Shown here: one piece after another, positions 8,390 to 17,678 of the stretch
Numbering within the stretch: position 1 is the first letter of the stretch
How the letters are laid out: each line of letters opens with the position of its first letter
Assembly: GCA_024695285.1 (NCBI GenBank)
Contig: JAILIM010000060.1
Coordinates: 1 to 64,000, forward strand
Origin: Bacteroidales bacterium
GTDB taxonomy: Bacteria > Bacteroidota > Bacteroidia > Bacteroidales > UBA932
Length of the DNA: 64,000 nt
Reading direction: 5' to 3'
The notes under the pieces: generated by a model
What the model was told of the DNA's origin: nothing
The model's database searches: none
What the model saw: the letters and a program-made list of their open reading frames with translations, nothing else
Position numbers and translations under genes: made by a program

Positions 8390-9232
8390 ATGAAGAGAAT
8401 TCTCGCTATCACTTTCGCGCTCTGCCTCGCCGCAGGCGCATTCGCCCAGACCCAGACCATCCGGGCATTCTCACACAGGGGCGGCCGCCTCGAAAGAGAC
8501 GAAAACACGGCAGTAGCCTTCCAGGACAGCTGGGACGCCGGCTACACCGGTTTCGAGACCGATATCCGCAGGACTGCTGACGGTGTTCTTTACCTCACCC
8601 ACGACCACACCCTGGAGCGTACCACCAACGGCACCGGCATCTTCGAGCACAAGACTTCCGCCGAAATAGAACAGCTCCGCACCAAGCAGGGCAACAAGCT
8701 CATGAAGTTCGACGACTTCATCGAATTCCTGCAGGACAAGGACAACCTCTACGTCGAATTCGAGCTCAAGACCAAGCCGGTCGAGCTGTATCCCCAGGAG
8801 CTGGTCGAAGAAGTGGCCGAGCGCGTGTATCAGGCAGCGATGTCCATCCGCACCAAGAACTCCCTGCTCCGCTTCACCTCCTCCGACCTGCGCGGCCTCC
8901 GTTACCTCAAGCAGGCCCACCCCGATCTCAAGACCAAGGGACCCGAGTCCAACCTGCTGATTATCTTCTCGAAAGGCGTCACCGACGAGACTATCGAGAC
9001 CTGCAAGAAGGAAGATATCTGGGTGATGGGATGCAAGACCGAAGGCACCACCCGCAAGATGGTGGAAAAGGCCCACAAGGAAGGAATGATAGTGAGCCTG
9101 TGGCCCACCCACAAGATTGAAGACTTCATGCTGGCCGCCTACCTCGGCTCGGATGCAATGTGCACGGACATTCCGTTCACCATGAAGCCCTGGCTGGAAA
9201 AGAACGCTCCCTGGCTGAATGTCATCTATTGA
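8390..9232 (+). CDS. Secreted glycerophosphodiester phosphodiesterase
   Basis: 280 aa from ATG 8390 (MKRILAITFALCLAAGAFAQ is a signal peptide); an upstream in-frame ATG falls in the promoter. GDPD signature: SHRGG near residue 30, ENTAVAF, ETDIRRTADGVLYLTHDHTL with catalytic Glu/Asp and His, then RTTNGTG. Expected to hydrolyse glycerophosphodiesters to glycerol-3-phosphate and alcohol in the periplasm. Divergent from polA. The end of the gene, including its stop, is the left arm of a 16-bp inverted repeat. Confidence 0.92.
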   Translation: MKRILAITFALCLAAGAFAQTQTIRAFSHRGGRLERDENTAVAFQDSWDAGYTGFETDIRRTADGVLYLTHDHTLERTTNGTGIFEHKTSAEIEQLRTKQGNKLMKFDDFIEFLQDKDNLYVEFELKTKPVELYPQELVEEVAERVYQAAMSIRTKNSLLRFTSSDLRGLRYLKQAHPDLKTKGPESNLLIIFSKGVTDETIETCKKEDIWVMGCKTEGTTRKMVEKAHKEGMIVSLWPTHKIEDFMLAAYLGSDAMCTDIPFTMKPWLEKNAPWLNVIY

Positions 9233-9337
9233 TGCCATTCAGCCAGGGAGCTGCTGCTACGCAGCACCCTATTATCCCCCTGCACCCCCAAGGGACGGGG
9301 GGCGTTCCCCCCGAAACCCCCTGAGTCGCTACGCTCC
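9206..9337 (+). repeat. GC-rich repeat, copy 1, with inverted copy of the GDPD gene tail
   Basis: A perfect 16-bp inverted repeat (9206-9221 / 9236-9251) has its left arm in the last codons of the GDPD gene and its loop over the stop. A second small hairpin, TGCTGC TAC GCAGCA, lies at 9252-9266. Then comes the repeat core (about 9274-9322), starting ATCCCCCTGCACCCCC, with an internal GGGGGG-CGTT-CCCCCC hairpin, and ending ACCCCCTGAGTCGCTACGCTCC. Related copies are at 23399-23470 and, reversed, 24655-24730. Confidence 0.85.
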
Positions 9338-9363
9338 AGAATCTTACTAAGTTACCTGCTACC

Positions 9364-9798
9364 ATGAATCAGGACGAAACCTTCATGAGGGAAGCGCTGC
9401 GGGAGGCTGAAGCCGCCCGGAGCGAGAGCGAGGTACCCATCGGGGCGGTGGTGGTGGCGCGCGGGCGCGTCATCGCCAGGGGGCACAACATGACGGAGAT
9501 GCTCCACGACCCGACAGCCCATGCCGAAATGATTGCCCTGACGGCCGCCACCGAAGCAATGGGAGGCAAGTACCTGCAGGACTGCACTTTATATGTGACC
9601 GTGGAGCCGTGCCCCATGTGCGCCGCCGCCCTTTGCTGGGCCCAAGTGGGCCGAATAGTCTACGGCGCCTGCGACCCCAAGCGGGGCTATTCTCTCTACT
9701 CTCCTTCCCTCCTGCATCCCAAGACTGAAGTCACCGCCGGCGTGCTCGCAGAAGACTGCGGCCGCCTTGTGGTGGACTTTTTTAAGGAAAAACGATAA
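9364..9798 (+). CDS. tadA: tRNA-specific adenosine deaminase (TadA-like)
   Basis: 144 aa, the usual size. Zinc-dependent deaminase motifs: HAEMIAL (His ligand and catalytic Glu, near residue 57) and PCPMCAAALCWAQVGRIVYG (two Cys ligands). TadA converts the wobble adenosine of tRNA-Arg(ACG) to inosine; a broader nucleoside deaminase cannot be excluded from sequence. It begins 27 bp after the GC-rich repeat and is followed after 2 bp by the MBL-fold gene. Confidence 0.88.
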   Translation: MNQDETFMREALREAEAARSESEVPIGAVVVARGRVIARGHNMTEMLHDPTAHAEMIALTAATEAMGGKYLQDCTLYVTVEPCPMCAAALCWAQVGRIVYGACDPKRGYSLYSPSLLHPKTEVTAGVLAEDCGRLVVDFFKEKR

Positions 9799-9800
9799 TC

Positions 9801-10709
9801 ATGAAACGTAGAGACTTCATAAAGGGCGCCACCGGGCTTGCAATCGCAGCCGCGGCTGCACCCACGCTGGCTTCCGCCGGACCGGCTTCGGCACTTGCCG
9901 GCAACTCTCCTGGGGCCAAAGACAACACCCTGAAAATCAAGTTCCTCGGCACGGGAGCTGCCGGCGGGAAAGGGCGATCGGGCAAGGGCCGCCGGCACAG
10001 CAGCATCCTGGTTGACGGCATCTTCCTCATCGACTTCACCGACGATTCCCTCGACATGCTGCCCGCAGGAGCGCGCATCGACACCATATTCTATACCCAC
10101 TCCCACCGTGACCACTTCCAGCCGTCAGCGGCGCTGAAAATCGGCGTCAAGAGGGTGTACCTCAACCACAGCTGGTACGACATCGCCGTGAAGGCCTACC
10201 GCGAAGCCGCGAAGGAAGCTGGGGCAGACATGCCGGCAATCATACCTACGTATGTCGGTTCACCTGTGATTGTAGGCGACGTGGCCGTGACCCCGCTGCT
10301 TGCCAACCATCCCACCGACAACGCGATGGAGGAGTCACAGATCTACCTGCTGGACAAGGGAGGAATCCGCCTGCTCTACGCCACCGACACCAGCGGCATC
10401 CCCGGGAAGTCGGCCCGCCTTGCCGGAATTGACGCCCACCGCGAAGCCTACGGAATCACCGCCCTCATCATGGAGGCCACAATGGCCGACCCTGACGACT
10501 ACCGGCTCTACTGTCATTCCAGCACATCCACGGTGGCCAACACCGTCCGCGTGCTGCTCAAGACAGACCGCCTCCACATGCCCGCCGGGCAGAAAGTATA
10601 CCTCACCCACATGGCCACCAGCCTTCATCCCAAGGATGTCAATGCCGGACTGCCGGATCCGCTGAGAGCCGCCGAAGACGGCCTCGAGGTCATTTTCCGT
10701 GAGCCGTGA
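9801..10709 (+). CDS. Exported metallo-beta-lactamase-fold hydrolase
   Basis: 302 aa. The N-terminus MKRRDFIKGATGLAIAAAAA has a twin-arginine (Tat) signal pattern, suggesting folded export. The MBL fold starts at IKFLGTGAAGGKGR near residue 51; the zinc-binding motif HSHRDHFQP follows, and later DTSGIPG and YLTHMATSLHP supply further ligands. The LGTGAAGG opening and closing THMA segment resemble PhnP-like cyclic phosphate phosphodiesterases; substrate unknown. It overlaps the next gene by one base (TGATG). Confidence 0.85.
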   Translation: MKRRDFIKGATGLAIAAAAAPTLASAGPASALAGNSPGAKDNTLKIKFLGTGAAGGKGRSGKGRRHSSILVDGIFLIDFTDDSLDMLPAGARIDTIFYTHSHRDHFQPSAALKIGVKRVYLNHSWYDIAVKAYREAAKEAGADMPAIIPTYVGSPVIVGDVAVTPLLANHPTDNAMEESQIYLLDKGGIRLLYATDTSGIPGKSARLAGIDAHREAYGITALIMEATMADPDDYRLYCHSSTSTVANTVRVLLKTDRLHMPAGQKVYLTHMATSLHPKDVNAGLPDPLRAAEDGLEVIFREP

Positions 10710-11341
10710 TGTTTCAGATGAACCGCCCGCTCGAAGATTATATTGAATCGGAGATCATCCCCCGTTACGCGGCTTTCGACAAGGCGCACAGGGAGGACCA
10801 TGCCCGCGCCGTAGTTTCCAGGGCCCTGGCAATGGGTAAAGCGTACGATATAGACGAAGATATGCTATATGTGGCGGCTGCCTGCCACGACCTTGGCCTG
10901 GCAGTCGACCGCAAGACCCACCATCTTGAAAGCGGAAAGATTATCCGGGCCGACAAGCGGCTCCGGGACTGGTTCACGGAGGAGCAGATCGAAACTATCG
11001 CGCAGGCCGCCGAAGACCACCGGGCATCAGCATCCACCCCGCCGCGCAGCATCTACGGAGCCCTGGTTGCCGAGGCCGACAGGATGATAGTACCCGAGAC
11101 AATTATCCGCAGAACGGTCCAGTTCGGCCTGTCAAACTACCCTGAACTGGACAAGGAAGGTCATTGGCAGCGCACCCTCGACCACCTGCATGAAAAGTAC
11201 GCTGAAGGCGGCTACCTGCATCTTCTGATTCCAGGCTCCCCCAACGAGGAGCCTCTCGCCCGCCTCCGCTCCATCATACGGGACGAACGCCTTCTCCGCT
11301 CCCTCTTCGACACCATCTTCGAAGAAGAAAGGCCTAGTTGA
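10709..11341 (+). CDS. HD-domain phosphohydrolase-like protein
   Basis: 210 aa from the ATG at 10709, which overlaps the preceding TGA (TGATG); a GTG three bases earlier is also possible. HD-domain residues: His in HREDHARAVV, then ACHDLGLAVDRKTHHLESGK with the His-Asp pair, and further His/Asp in AEDHRAS and AEADRMI. Such proteins are metal-dependent phosphohydrolases or nucleotidases of unknown substrate. The coupled start suggests it works with the MBL-fold enzyme. Its 3' end overlaps the convergent TapB-like gene by 8 bp. Confidence 0.8.
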   Translation: MFQMNRPLEDYIESEIIPRYAAFDKAHREDHARAVVSRALAMGKAYDIDEDMLYVAAACHDLGLAVDRKTHHLESGKIIRADKRLRDWFTEEQIETIAQAAEDHRASASTPPRSIYGALVAEADRMIVPETIIRRTVQFGLSNYPELDKEGHWQRTLDHLHEKYAEGGYLHLLIPGSPNEEPLARLRSIIRDERLLRSLFDTIFEEERPS

Positions 11342-12017
11342 TTGATATCAGTTGTTCGGTGGTTTCTATGTCGCCGTTGGTGAAGAATGTGTCGTGGCGG
11401 ACCATGCCGTAGCCCAGGGCATACCAGGTGATCGTGATACGGTCCCGTTTCATCAGAGGAGCCTTTTCCACTTTGTGTTCCTGGACGACTATGCAGTCGA
11501 AAGTGCCGGCGGGCACGGTTACGGTCTCACGCCGCAAAACCTGCCGTTCGGTGTAGTCCAGTGTGTATTTAATGCCGCTCCAGGCCACCACTGCGTGGAT
11601 TTCGTCCAGTTTGTCCCCCGGCTTCAGGGTGGACGGCAGCAAGGACGTGCCGCCGCTGGAAGTGAAATTGAATGCCGAGAAACGCTGCTTTGCCGCCACT
11701 ACCGCCGCGTGAGCAACATCCAGTTCGACGGTGCCGTCGGGACGGATGGTCACGTTTGTAGTCACCGAACTTTTGAGCGGGGACTTCATCTTGCCGGAGA
11801 TGATGGTCGTCCTGAAATCCACTTCAAGGGAACCATCGTCAAGAGTCTTGTTACCGCAAATCATGGCGTCGTGGGTCCAGCTTAGAGAATTCGTCTCCGG
11901 GTCATGGCGAAGATAGTGCAGGGTTGAGCCGGCTCTGGTGTAGAAATAGCCCTCGGGCGGGGCTGCCAGGCAGGCCGTCCAGGCAAGGACAAATAACAGT
12001 ACCAAGCTTTTCTTCAT
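11334..12017 (-). CDS. Secreted TapB/DUF3108-like protein
   Basis: 227 aa with an N-terminal signal peptide (MKKSLVLLFVLAWTACLAA). The rest is beta-rich; the motifs YTLDYTERQVLRRETVTVPAGTF and WYALGYGMVRHD are typical of the Bacteroidota TapB/DUF3108-like family. Biochemical role unknown. Its ATG overlaps the end of the transglutaminase-like gene by 4 bp, so the two probably form an operon of cell-envelope proteins. Confidence 0.7.
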   Translation of the reverse strand: MKKSLVLLFVLAWTACLAAPPEGYFYTRAGSTLHYLRHDPETNSLSWTHDAMICGNKTLDDGSLEVDFRTTIISGKMKSPLKSSVTTNVTIRPDGTVELDVAHAAVVAAKQRFSAFNFTSSGGTSLLPSTLKPGDKLDEIHAVVAWSGIKYTLDYTERQVLRRETVTVPAGTFDCIVVQEHKVEKAPLMKRDRITITWYALGYGMVRHDTFFTNGDIETTEQLISIN

Positions 12018-14302
12018 CTTAGAATTCCCTCCAGATCGCTTGCAAGAGATGTATTGTAGCCTTTTGTAATATAGAATATGCGTCCGAAACTGTCACAAAG
12101 GGCTATGACAGGCAGTGTCGTGCCTGGCGTGCCGGTCGCGGCAAAAGACTGCAGCAAATCGCCGTCAACTCCGGAACTGACGACTGCGGCGTCCAGTTTC
12201 CCGGCAAGTGCTGAAACATCGGCGGGCGACATCAGGACCACGGGACGTCCCCAGGCGTTGATCTTGTCCGCTGCCGATGAAAGTTCACGCAGGGCGTGGT
12301 TGGTGGGCTCATCCCCGTTGCTGCCGAGTATACAGAGCAGGAATGAACCCCGCCCGGTGACCTTCAGAAGGCTTTCAGCATCGAAATTTCCTATCACGGA
12401 CAGCTCCCCTTCCGGCTTTCTCAAAGAGACGGGCACATCGACGGACTGATTTCCGCCGGGCAGCTCAAAGAACTCCAGCCTGGCCCTCACGCTGCCGTCC
12501 TGCAGGCGCGTGCCGGTGGTCAGGAGATAGTATCCTGCATCGCAGATAAGAATCTCCGTGCAGTCTCGCTTCAGGCCCCAGCCCTCAGGGTATTCCAGCA
12601 GGGATTCACCTCCGGCGTCAATCCTGGACAAGGTGAAATTCCTGTAATATTCGGGATTGCGGACCGATGCATCGGAATCAAGCCGGGGTATAATATTGCC
12701 CTTGTCTGACGGAGCGGACACTTTATCGTCCTTGCTGACGTCCACCCACAAATCCTTTTGGTCATACTGGACTTTGCCGGTCACGGGATCGATCCGGGAA
12801 GGAAATCCCAGCGTCCGGCAGAGGGCCACAAAGAAGATATCGCGGGCTTTGGCGTCGGCTATGCGGGAACGCCAGACGGCGATCGGAGCTATGCGGAGCC
12901 TATGCGGGTTGCGGTTTTCGACAAGGCGTATGCTGTCCCGTACCCACCGGGCCACTTCTTCAGGAGAGCGGAGCCGCGCGGAAATGCCGGATGCCAGCAC
13001 CTCCCTGCGGAATGGCCTCAGGGGCTCGATTTCCACGCGGGGTGAGAGCACGTCGCTGCCCGTGTCTTCAACCAGCAGGGCATCTTCCAGCACGTCCAGG
13101 GTAACGTCTCCGCGATCCTTGACCGGGAGCATGTCCAGCAGACGCTGCCCGGTGGCGCCGTGGGCGGCGAGGAACGCATCGGCATCCGGATTACCGTGAT
13201 CGTGTGCATTTCGTATGGCGTCCTCTTCGGCAAGTCTTATTCTGTTGGCCTCTTCGAGTTCCGGAGTCGAGCCGGAAGGGATGGGATTCTCGGGCGGGGG
13301 CACTATGTCGACATCGGCGCTGAAGCGCTCGCCTAGGCTGTGGTCAAGCTGCACAGTGACGTTTTCCGCGTCGGCTTTCGTGAATCCGAAACGGTCGTCT
13401 TTGGCTACCCACACCAGCATGTCGCCGAGGCCGGTGTCGAGGGCCGCTTTGCCGTCCGGGCCTGTCGTGCAGGTCGCAACCGTGAAGAATTCAGCGTAAT
13501 TGTAGATCTTGAATTCCACCCGCGCGCCTTCGGCAGGGACGTCGCCGTCCAGCACCGTCACGACCGTGCGCCGGGCGGGAACGTAATTGCGGATAACGTT
13601 TATTTCGGTGTAGCAGGGAGTGCGCTGAATCACGTCCTCCGGGCCCCTGTAGTCGCCGTAGACCTTGGTGTGGAGCAGCAGGGCCCGGGACACGGGGGCG
13701 TTGAACCACGCGTTGTCCAGGGTAGGAGCGGGCTCGCAGGCACCCATGAAATGCCATTTGCCGTCGGTATAAACCTCCACCCAGGCGTGGTTGTCGTCGG
13801 TGTGGGCCCAGCGGGGGGTGTAGACCTGGCGCGCCGGTATACCTGCAGCACGAAGCGCCGCAACCGTAAGCACCGACTCCTCCCCACAGCGTCCCACCCC
13901 CCTGCGCACCGTTGCCATAGGAGCGCTCGTACGCGCATCCGCCGGCTCGTAGCACGCCTGCTCGTGGCACCAGTGGTTGATTTCCAGCGCCGCCTGCGTG
14001 ATGTCCATACCCTTCACGCGGGAGCACAAAGTATCGGAATAAACCGTCCGGAAATCATCCAGACTCTCATTATTCACCCTCAGCGGCAGCACGAAATGCC
14101 TGAACTCCCTCTCCGGAACTTTCCACCCCATCTTCTCCCGCACCTCCAGCGTCTTCGCCACATTCGCCTCCCAGAACTCCCTCGGATACATCAAACTGTC
14201 CGGCAACGGCATAGCCTCATACAGCCACTCCACATAATCCACCCCCCTGCCGCACCCGCACAGCATCAGCAACACAGACAAAACCAAGACAATTCTTTTC
14301 AC
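12014..14302 (-). CDS. Transglutaminase-like lipoprotein
   Basis: 762 aa. Lipoprotein signal with lipobox LCGC near residue 18. A transglutaminase-like (papain-fold) domain sits at about residues 110-220: catalytic Cys in GVGRCGEESVL and His in DDNHAWVEVYTDGKWHFMGA. The remainder is beta-sandwich-like, with a second region near 480-560 (IADAKARDIFFVALCRTLGFPSR) resembling another transglutaminase-associated segment. Activity could be peptidase-like or structural. Four-base overlap with the TapB-like gene. Confidence 0.85.
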   Translation of the reverse strand: MKRIVLVLSVLLMLCGCGRGVDYVEWLYEAMPLPDSLMYPREFWEANVAKTLEVREKMGWKVPEREFRHFVLPLRVNNESLDDFRTVYSDTLCSRVKGMDITQAALEINHWCHEQACYEPADARTSAPMATVRRGVGRCGEESVLTVAALRAAGIPARQVYTPRWAHTDDNHAWVEVYTDGKWHFMGACEPAPTLDNAWFNAPVSRALLLHTKVYGDYRGPEDVIQRTPCYTEINVIRNYVPARRTVVTVLDGDVPAEGARVEFKIYNYAEFFTVATCTTGPDGKAALDTGLGDMLVWVAKDDRFGFTKADAENVTVQLDHSLGERFSADVDIVPPPENPIPSGSTPELEEANRIRLAEEDAIRNAHDHGNPDADAFLAAHGATGQRLLDMLPVKDRGDVTLDVLEDALLVEDTGSDVLSPRVEIEPLRPFRREVLASGISARLRSPEEVARWVRDSIRLVENRNPHRLRIAPIAVWRSRIADAKARDIFFVALCRTLGFPSRIDPVTGKVQYDQKDLWVDVSKDDKVSAPSDKGNIIPRLDSDASVRNPEYYRNFTLSRIDAGGESLLEYPEGWGLKRDCTEILICDAGYYLLTTGTRLQDGSVRARLEFFELPGGNQSVDVPVSLRKPEGELSVIGNFDAESLLKVTGRGSFLLCILGSNGDEPTNHALRELSSAADKINAWGRPVVLMSPADVSALAGKLDAAVVSSGVDGDLLQSFAATGTPGTTLPVIALCDSFGRIFYITKGYNTSLASDLEGILR

Positions 14303-14326
14303 TCCGCTAATATACTAAAAAGTTGT

Positions 14327-17300
14327 CTATGGTAGTTGAGGCAAACCAAGGTCTTCGAAGGTACGGGGAGCGGGAACGGGAGGCAGGGGGACGCGGTCCT
14401 TGAGCTGCTCGAGAGCCACCTCAATTGCCTTCAGCAACTGCTCATCCGTTCCTGCATACTCCTTCTGCGGATCATTATCCACCACGATATCCGGATCCAC
14501 CCCATGGTTCTCCACAATCCACTGGCCGGTCGCCCTGTCGTAGTTAGTGAAGAAAGGCACACGCACGTCGGTGCCGTCCATATACGGCAGCGGTCCGCTG
14601 ATTCCCACGATGCCGCCCCAGGTGCGAGTACCAATCACGGTACCCAGCTTGTTAGCCTTGAAACTCCACGGGAACAGGTCTCCGTCGGAAGCCGAATACT
14701 TGTTGATCAGCAGCACCTTGGGGCCGGTGTGGGTGGCGTCGGGGACGGTGCCGGTCATCGTGGATGTACGGCTCATCGTCATGCGGTAGACCTCCCTCTT
14801 GAGCCTTTCAATAAGCATAGGAGACACGTTGCCGCCGCCGTTGGCGCGGTCGTCGATGATGAGCGCCTCCTTATCCACCTGAGGATAATAGTAGCGCGCG
14901 AATTCACTCAGGCCCTCAGGCCCCATATCGGGAATATAGATATAGCCGACCTTGCCGCCGGACAGCTCATCGACGGTCTTGATGTTCTTCTGCACCCACT
15001 CATAATGGTAGAGAGGATATTCATCGGCGATAGGCTTCACCACCACTTTCCTGCCGCCGTCCGCAGCTTTGCCGAAAACGGTCAGTTCGGTGAGTACGCC
15101 GGCCTTGCCGACAAGCAGGCTGTAGATGTTGTCCACGCCCTTGACGCTCACGCCGTCGACCGCCGTGATATATTCGCCGGCCTTGACTCCGAGCCCCTGC
15201 TCGCCGAGAGGAGAACGCAGTTTTTCGCTGTAGGGAGCGCCTTCCAGTATGCGGTCAATCTTGAAGAAACCGCTCTTGTCCCGGGAGATTTCCGCTCCGA
15301 GCAGGCCCATATCGACGCGGGCGGGCTTAGGATACTCGCCGGGAGAGACATATGCGTGACCGCATCCCATCTCGGAAATCATTTCACCGATTACGTAGTT
15401 GAGGTCCAGGCGGGTACGGACATAGGGCAGCAGGACTGAGTACTTGTCCTTGATGGCCTTCCAGTCACGGCCGTGCATGTTCTCAACGTAGAATCCATCG
15501 CGGAACGCCCTCCAGACTTCGTCGAAGATCTGCGGCCACTCCTCGGCGTAGTCGATTATGGCAATGCAGTCGTCGGTGGATATTGGCTCGCCGCGCATCT
15601 TGTCGCCAATCTTGGCCACGGACAGCTTGCCGCCCTCGCGAAGGAGAGCCTTCTTGTCGCCGGGACGGTAGCTGAACATGCCTTTTGAGCATTCTTCGTC
15701 GGTCTGCTTCTCAAGGTCGAAGACACGGGTGCCGCCCCTGCCTGAGTACCATATCTTCTTGCCGTCGGAATAGAAATTGCGGCCGCTGAACGGCAGTTTA
15801 ACTATGCGGGCAAAGATGCCGTCGGGAACGATCTTGACGTTGACCTTGGGTTTGGCCGGGGCTTCATCGTCCTTCTTGCCCTTGTCGGACTTGTCGTTCT
15901 TGCCGGAGTCCTTGCCTTCTTCAGCCTTGGGGGCAGGTTTCCGGGGCTTTTCAGGCTTGACGTCCTCGCCGTCTTTCGGCAGCAGGGGCGACGGGGTTGC
16001 CGGGTCGAGCAGGGCTATGTAGGCCGCGCTCATGTTGCCGAGGGTGAAGTTCCATTCGACCCTGTTGTACTGCGGGTTGATGTCGCGGTCGGAACTGAAG
16101 ATCAGGTACTTGCCGTCTTCGGAGAAGACCGGGCTGCCGCTGTTGTACCAGCGCTCGGTGACGGGGTACTCCTTGCCGGTGGCGAGTTCGTAGACATAGA
16201 CCACGTCCATTTCATTCTTCGCCGGGCGGGTGTATGTGAGCCATTTGCCGTCGGGCGAGAAGTTGACGGTGTAGAATTCAGATTCGGGGTTCTGGAGTAT
16301 GGTGCGCTTCTCGCCGGTTGCAAGCTGCACCTCCACGACGCGGTTCTTGCGGTCGCCGTAGAAGATGGACTTGCCGTCGGGGGCCCAGCGGAGGTTACGG
16401 ATGTAGGTGTCGGAACCGGATGTCAGCTGCCTGGCTTCGCCGCCGGCCGCAACGTCGTAGAAGTAGATTTCGGTCTCACCGGTGGCATCGCCAATCCAGG
16501 CTATGTACTTGCCGTCGGGGCTCCAGTCGGCGCTGCGGTCGTTGGAGCCGGGGCTGCGGCTTATGTTGCGCGTAACACCCTTACCCACAGGGATGTCGAA
16601 TACTTCGCCGCGGGCTGTCGCTACCATCCTGGTGCCGTCGGGAGAGAGGGCTGCGCCGCTGATGCGCTTGCCGACCGCACGCCGTTCGGTGCGGGCCTGG
16701 AGGTTGTCGCCGGCAAGGGTCACGGGCACCTTGACGCAACTGCGGTCTTTAGGGTCGAAGCGGTATATCCAGCCCCCGTTCTCGAATACGATGGTCTTGC
16801 CGTCGGTGCTGGGGAACTTGATGTCATATTCCTTGAAATCGGTCACCTTGGTGGTCTGGCCGCTCTTCGTGTCGTAGCAGAACAGGTTCATTATCATATC
16901 CCTGTCGGAGATGAAGAAAATCTCCTTTCCTATCCACATGGGGAAGATGTCCTGGGCGTCGTTGCCGGTGATGTTGGACACCTTTTTCGCCTTAGTGTCC
17001 CAGATCCAGATGTCGTCGGCCATGCCGCCGCGGTAGTACTTCCAGGTGCGGAATTCACGCATCACGCGGTTGTAGGCAAGCTTTTTTCCGTCGGGAGACC
17101 AGTTGCAGAAGCCGCCCTCCGGCAGGGGGATTTCCTCGGGCATGCCGCCTGAGGGGGATATCTTGTACAGCTTGGCGGCGAATCCGTCGCTGATACGGTT
17201 GCGGTACACTATACTCTTGCCGTCCGGGGTCCAGTTCATCACTATGTTGTTCGGGCCCATGCGGTCGCCCATGTCGTCGCGGCTGTTGGTGGCGGTCCAG

Positions 17301-17611
17301 GTGAGGCGTACGGGCTCTCCCCCTTCGGCGGGGATGAGATATACCTCACGGTTGCCGTCGTACTCTCCGGTGAACGCAATCTGCTTTCCGTCAGGGGAAT
17401 AGCGGGCAAAGGCCTCATAGCCCACGTGCGAAGTGAGGCGCCTGGCCTCACCGCCTGTTGCGGCAACGGTCCATAGGTCACCGGCATAAGAAAAAACGAT
17501 TTCGCTGCCGTTAGTTGCGGGGAAACGGAGCAGACGGGCCTCTTCACGGGCTGAGCACACACCGGAAAAAGCCAGGACGGCCAGGACGGCCGGCAGGATG
17601 TACTTATTCAT
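14327..17611 (-). CDS. Tricorn-type S41 protease with PDZ domain
   Basis: 1094 aa from ATG 17611, which starts a clear signal peptide (MNKYILPAVLAVLAFSGVCS); earlier in-frame ATGs would displace it. Residues about 30-550 are WD40/PD40-like propeller repeats (SPDGKQIAFTG, SPDGKKLAYNR, APDGKSIFYGD). A low-complexity Lys/Asp/Glu linker follows near 570-620, then a PDZ domain and the S41 serine protease core (IIDDRANGGGNVSP; INKYSASDGDLFPW with the probable nucleophile Ser). Periplasmic or surface peptide degradation is likely. Divergent from the acyltransferase genes. Confidence 0.92.
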   Translation of the reverse strand: MNKYILPAVLAVLAFSGVCSAREEARLLRFPATNGSEIVFSYAGDLWTVAATGGEARRLTSHVGYEAFARYSPDGKQIAFTGEYDGNREVYLIPAEGGEPVRLTWTATNSRDDMGDRMGPNNIVMNWTPDGKSIVYRNRISDGFAAKLYKISPSGGMPEEIPLPEGGFCNWSPDGKKLAYNRVMREFRTWKYYRGGMADDIWIWDTKAKKVSNITGNDAQDIFPMWIGKEIFFISDRDMIMNLFCYDTKSGQTTKVTDFKEYDIKFPSTDGKTIVFENGGWIYRFDPKDRSCVKVPVTLAGDNLQARTERRAVGKRISGAALSPDGTRMVATARGEVFDIPVGKGVTRNISRSPGSNDRSADWSPDGKYIAWIGDATGETEIYFYDVAAGGEARQLTSGSDTYIRNLRWAPDGKSIFYGDRKNRVVEVQLATGEKRTILQNPESEFYTVNFSPDGKWLTYTRPAKNEMDVVYVYELATGKEYPVTERWYNSGSPVFSEDGKYLIFSSDRDINPQYNRVEWNFTLGNMSAAYIALLDPATPSPLLPKDGEDVKPEKPRKPAPKAEEGKDSGKNDKSDKGKKDDEAPAKPKVNVKIVPDGIFARIVKLPFSGRNFYSDGKKIWYSGRGGTRVFDLEKQTDEECSKGMFSYRPGDKKALLREGGKLSVAKIGDKMRGEPISTDDCIAIIDYAEEWPQIFDEVWRAFRDGFYVENMHGRDWKAIKDKYSVLLPYVRTRLDLNYVIGEMISEMGCGHAYVSPGEYPKPARVDMGLLGAEISRDKSGFFKIDRILEGAPYSEKLRSPLGEQGLGVKAGEYITAVDGVSVKGVDNIYSLLVGKAGVLTELTVFGKAADGGRKVVVKPIADEYPLYHYEWVQKNIKTVDELSGGKVGYIYIPDMGPEGLSEFARYYYPQVDKEALIIDDRANGGGNVSPMLIERLKREVYRMTMSRTSTMTGTVPDATHTGPKVLLINKYSASDGDLFPWSFKANKLGTVIGTRTWGGIVGISGPLPYMDGTDVRVPFFTNYDRATGQWIVENHGVDPDIVVDNDPQKEYAGTDEQLLKAIEVALEQLKDRVPLPPVPAPRTFEDLGLPQLP

Positions 17612-17625
17612 AACCAACATTATTT

Positions 17626-17657
17626 TTCGCAATATAAGAAAGTTTTTGCTAAATTTG
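17626..17657 (+). promoter_or_regulatory. Probable promoter of the acyltransferase pair
   Basis: TAAATTTG at 17650-17657 fits the -7 box TAnnTTTG. Twenty bases upstream, TTCG at 17626-17629 is one mismatch from the -33 TTTG. The start codon lies 21 bp downstream. Confidence 0.5.
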
Positions 17658-17678
17658 AAAGCTAAACCTAATACCTGT

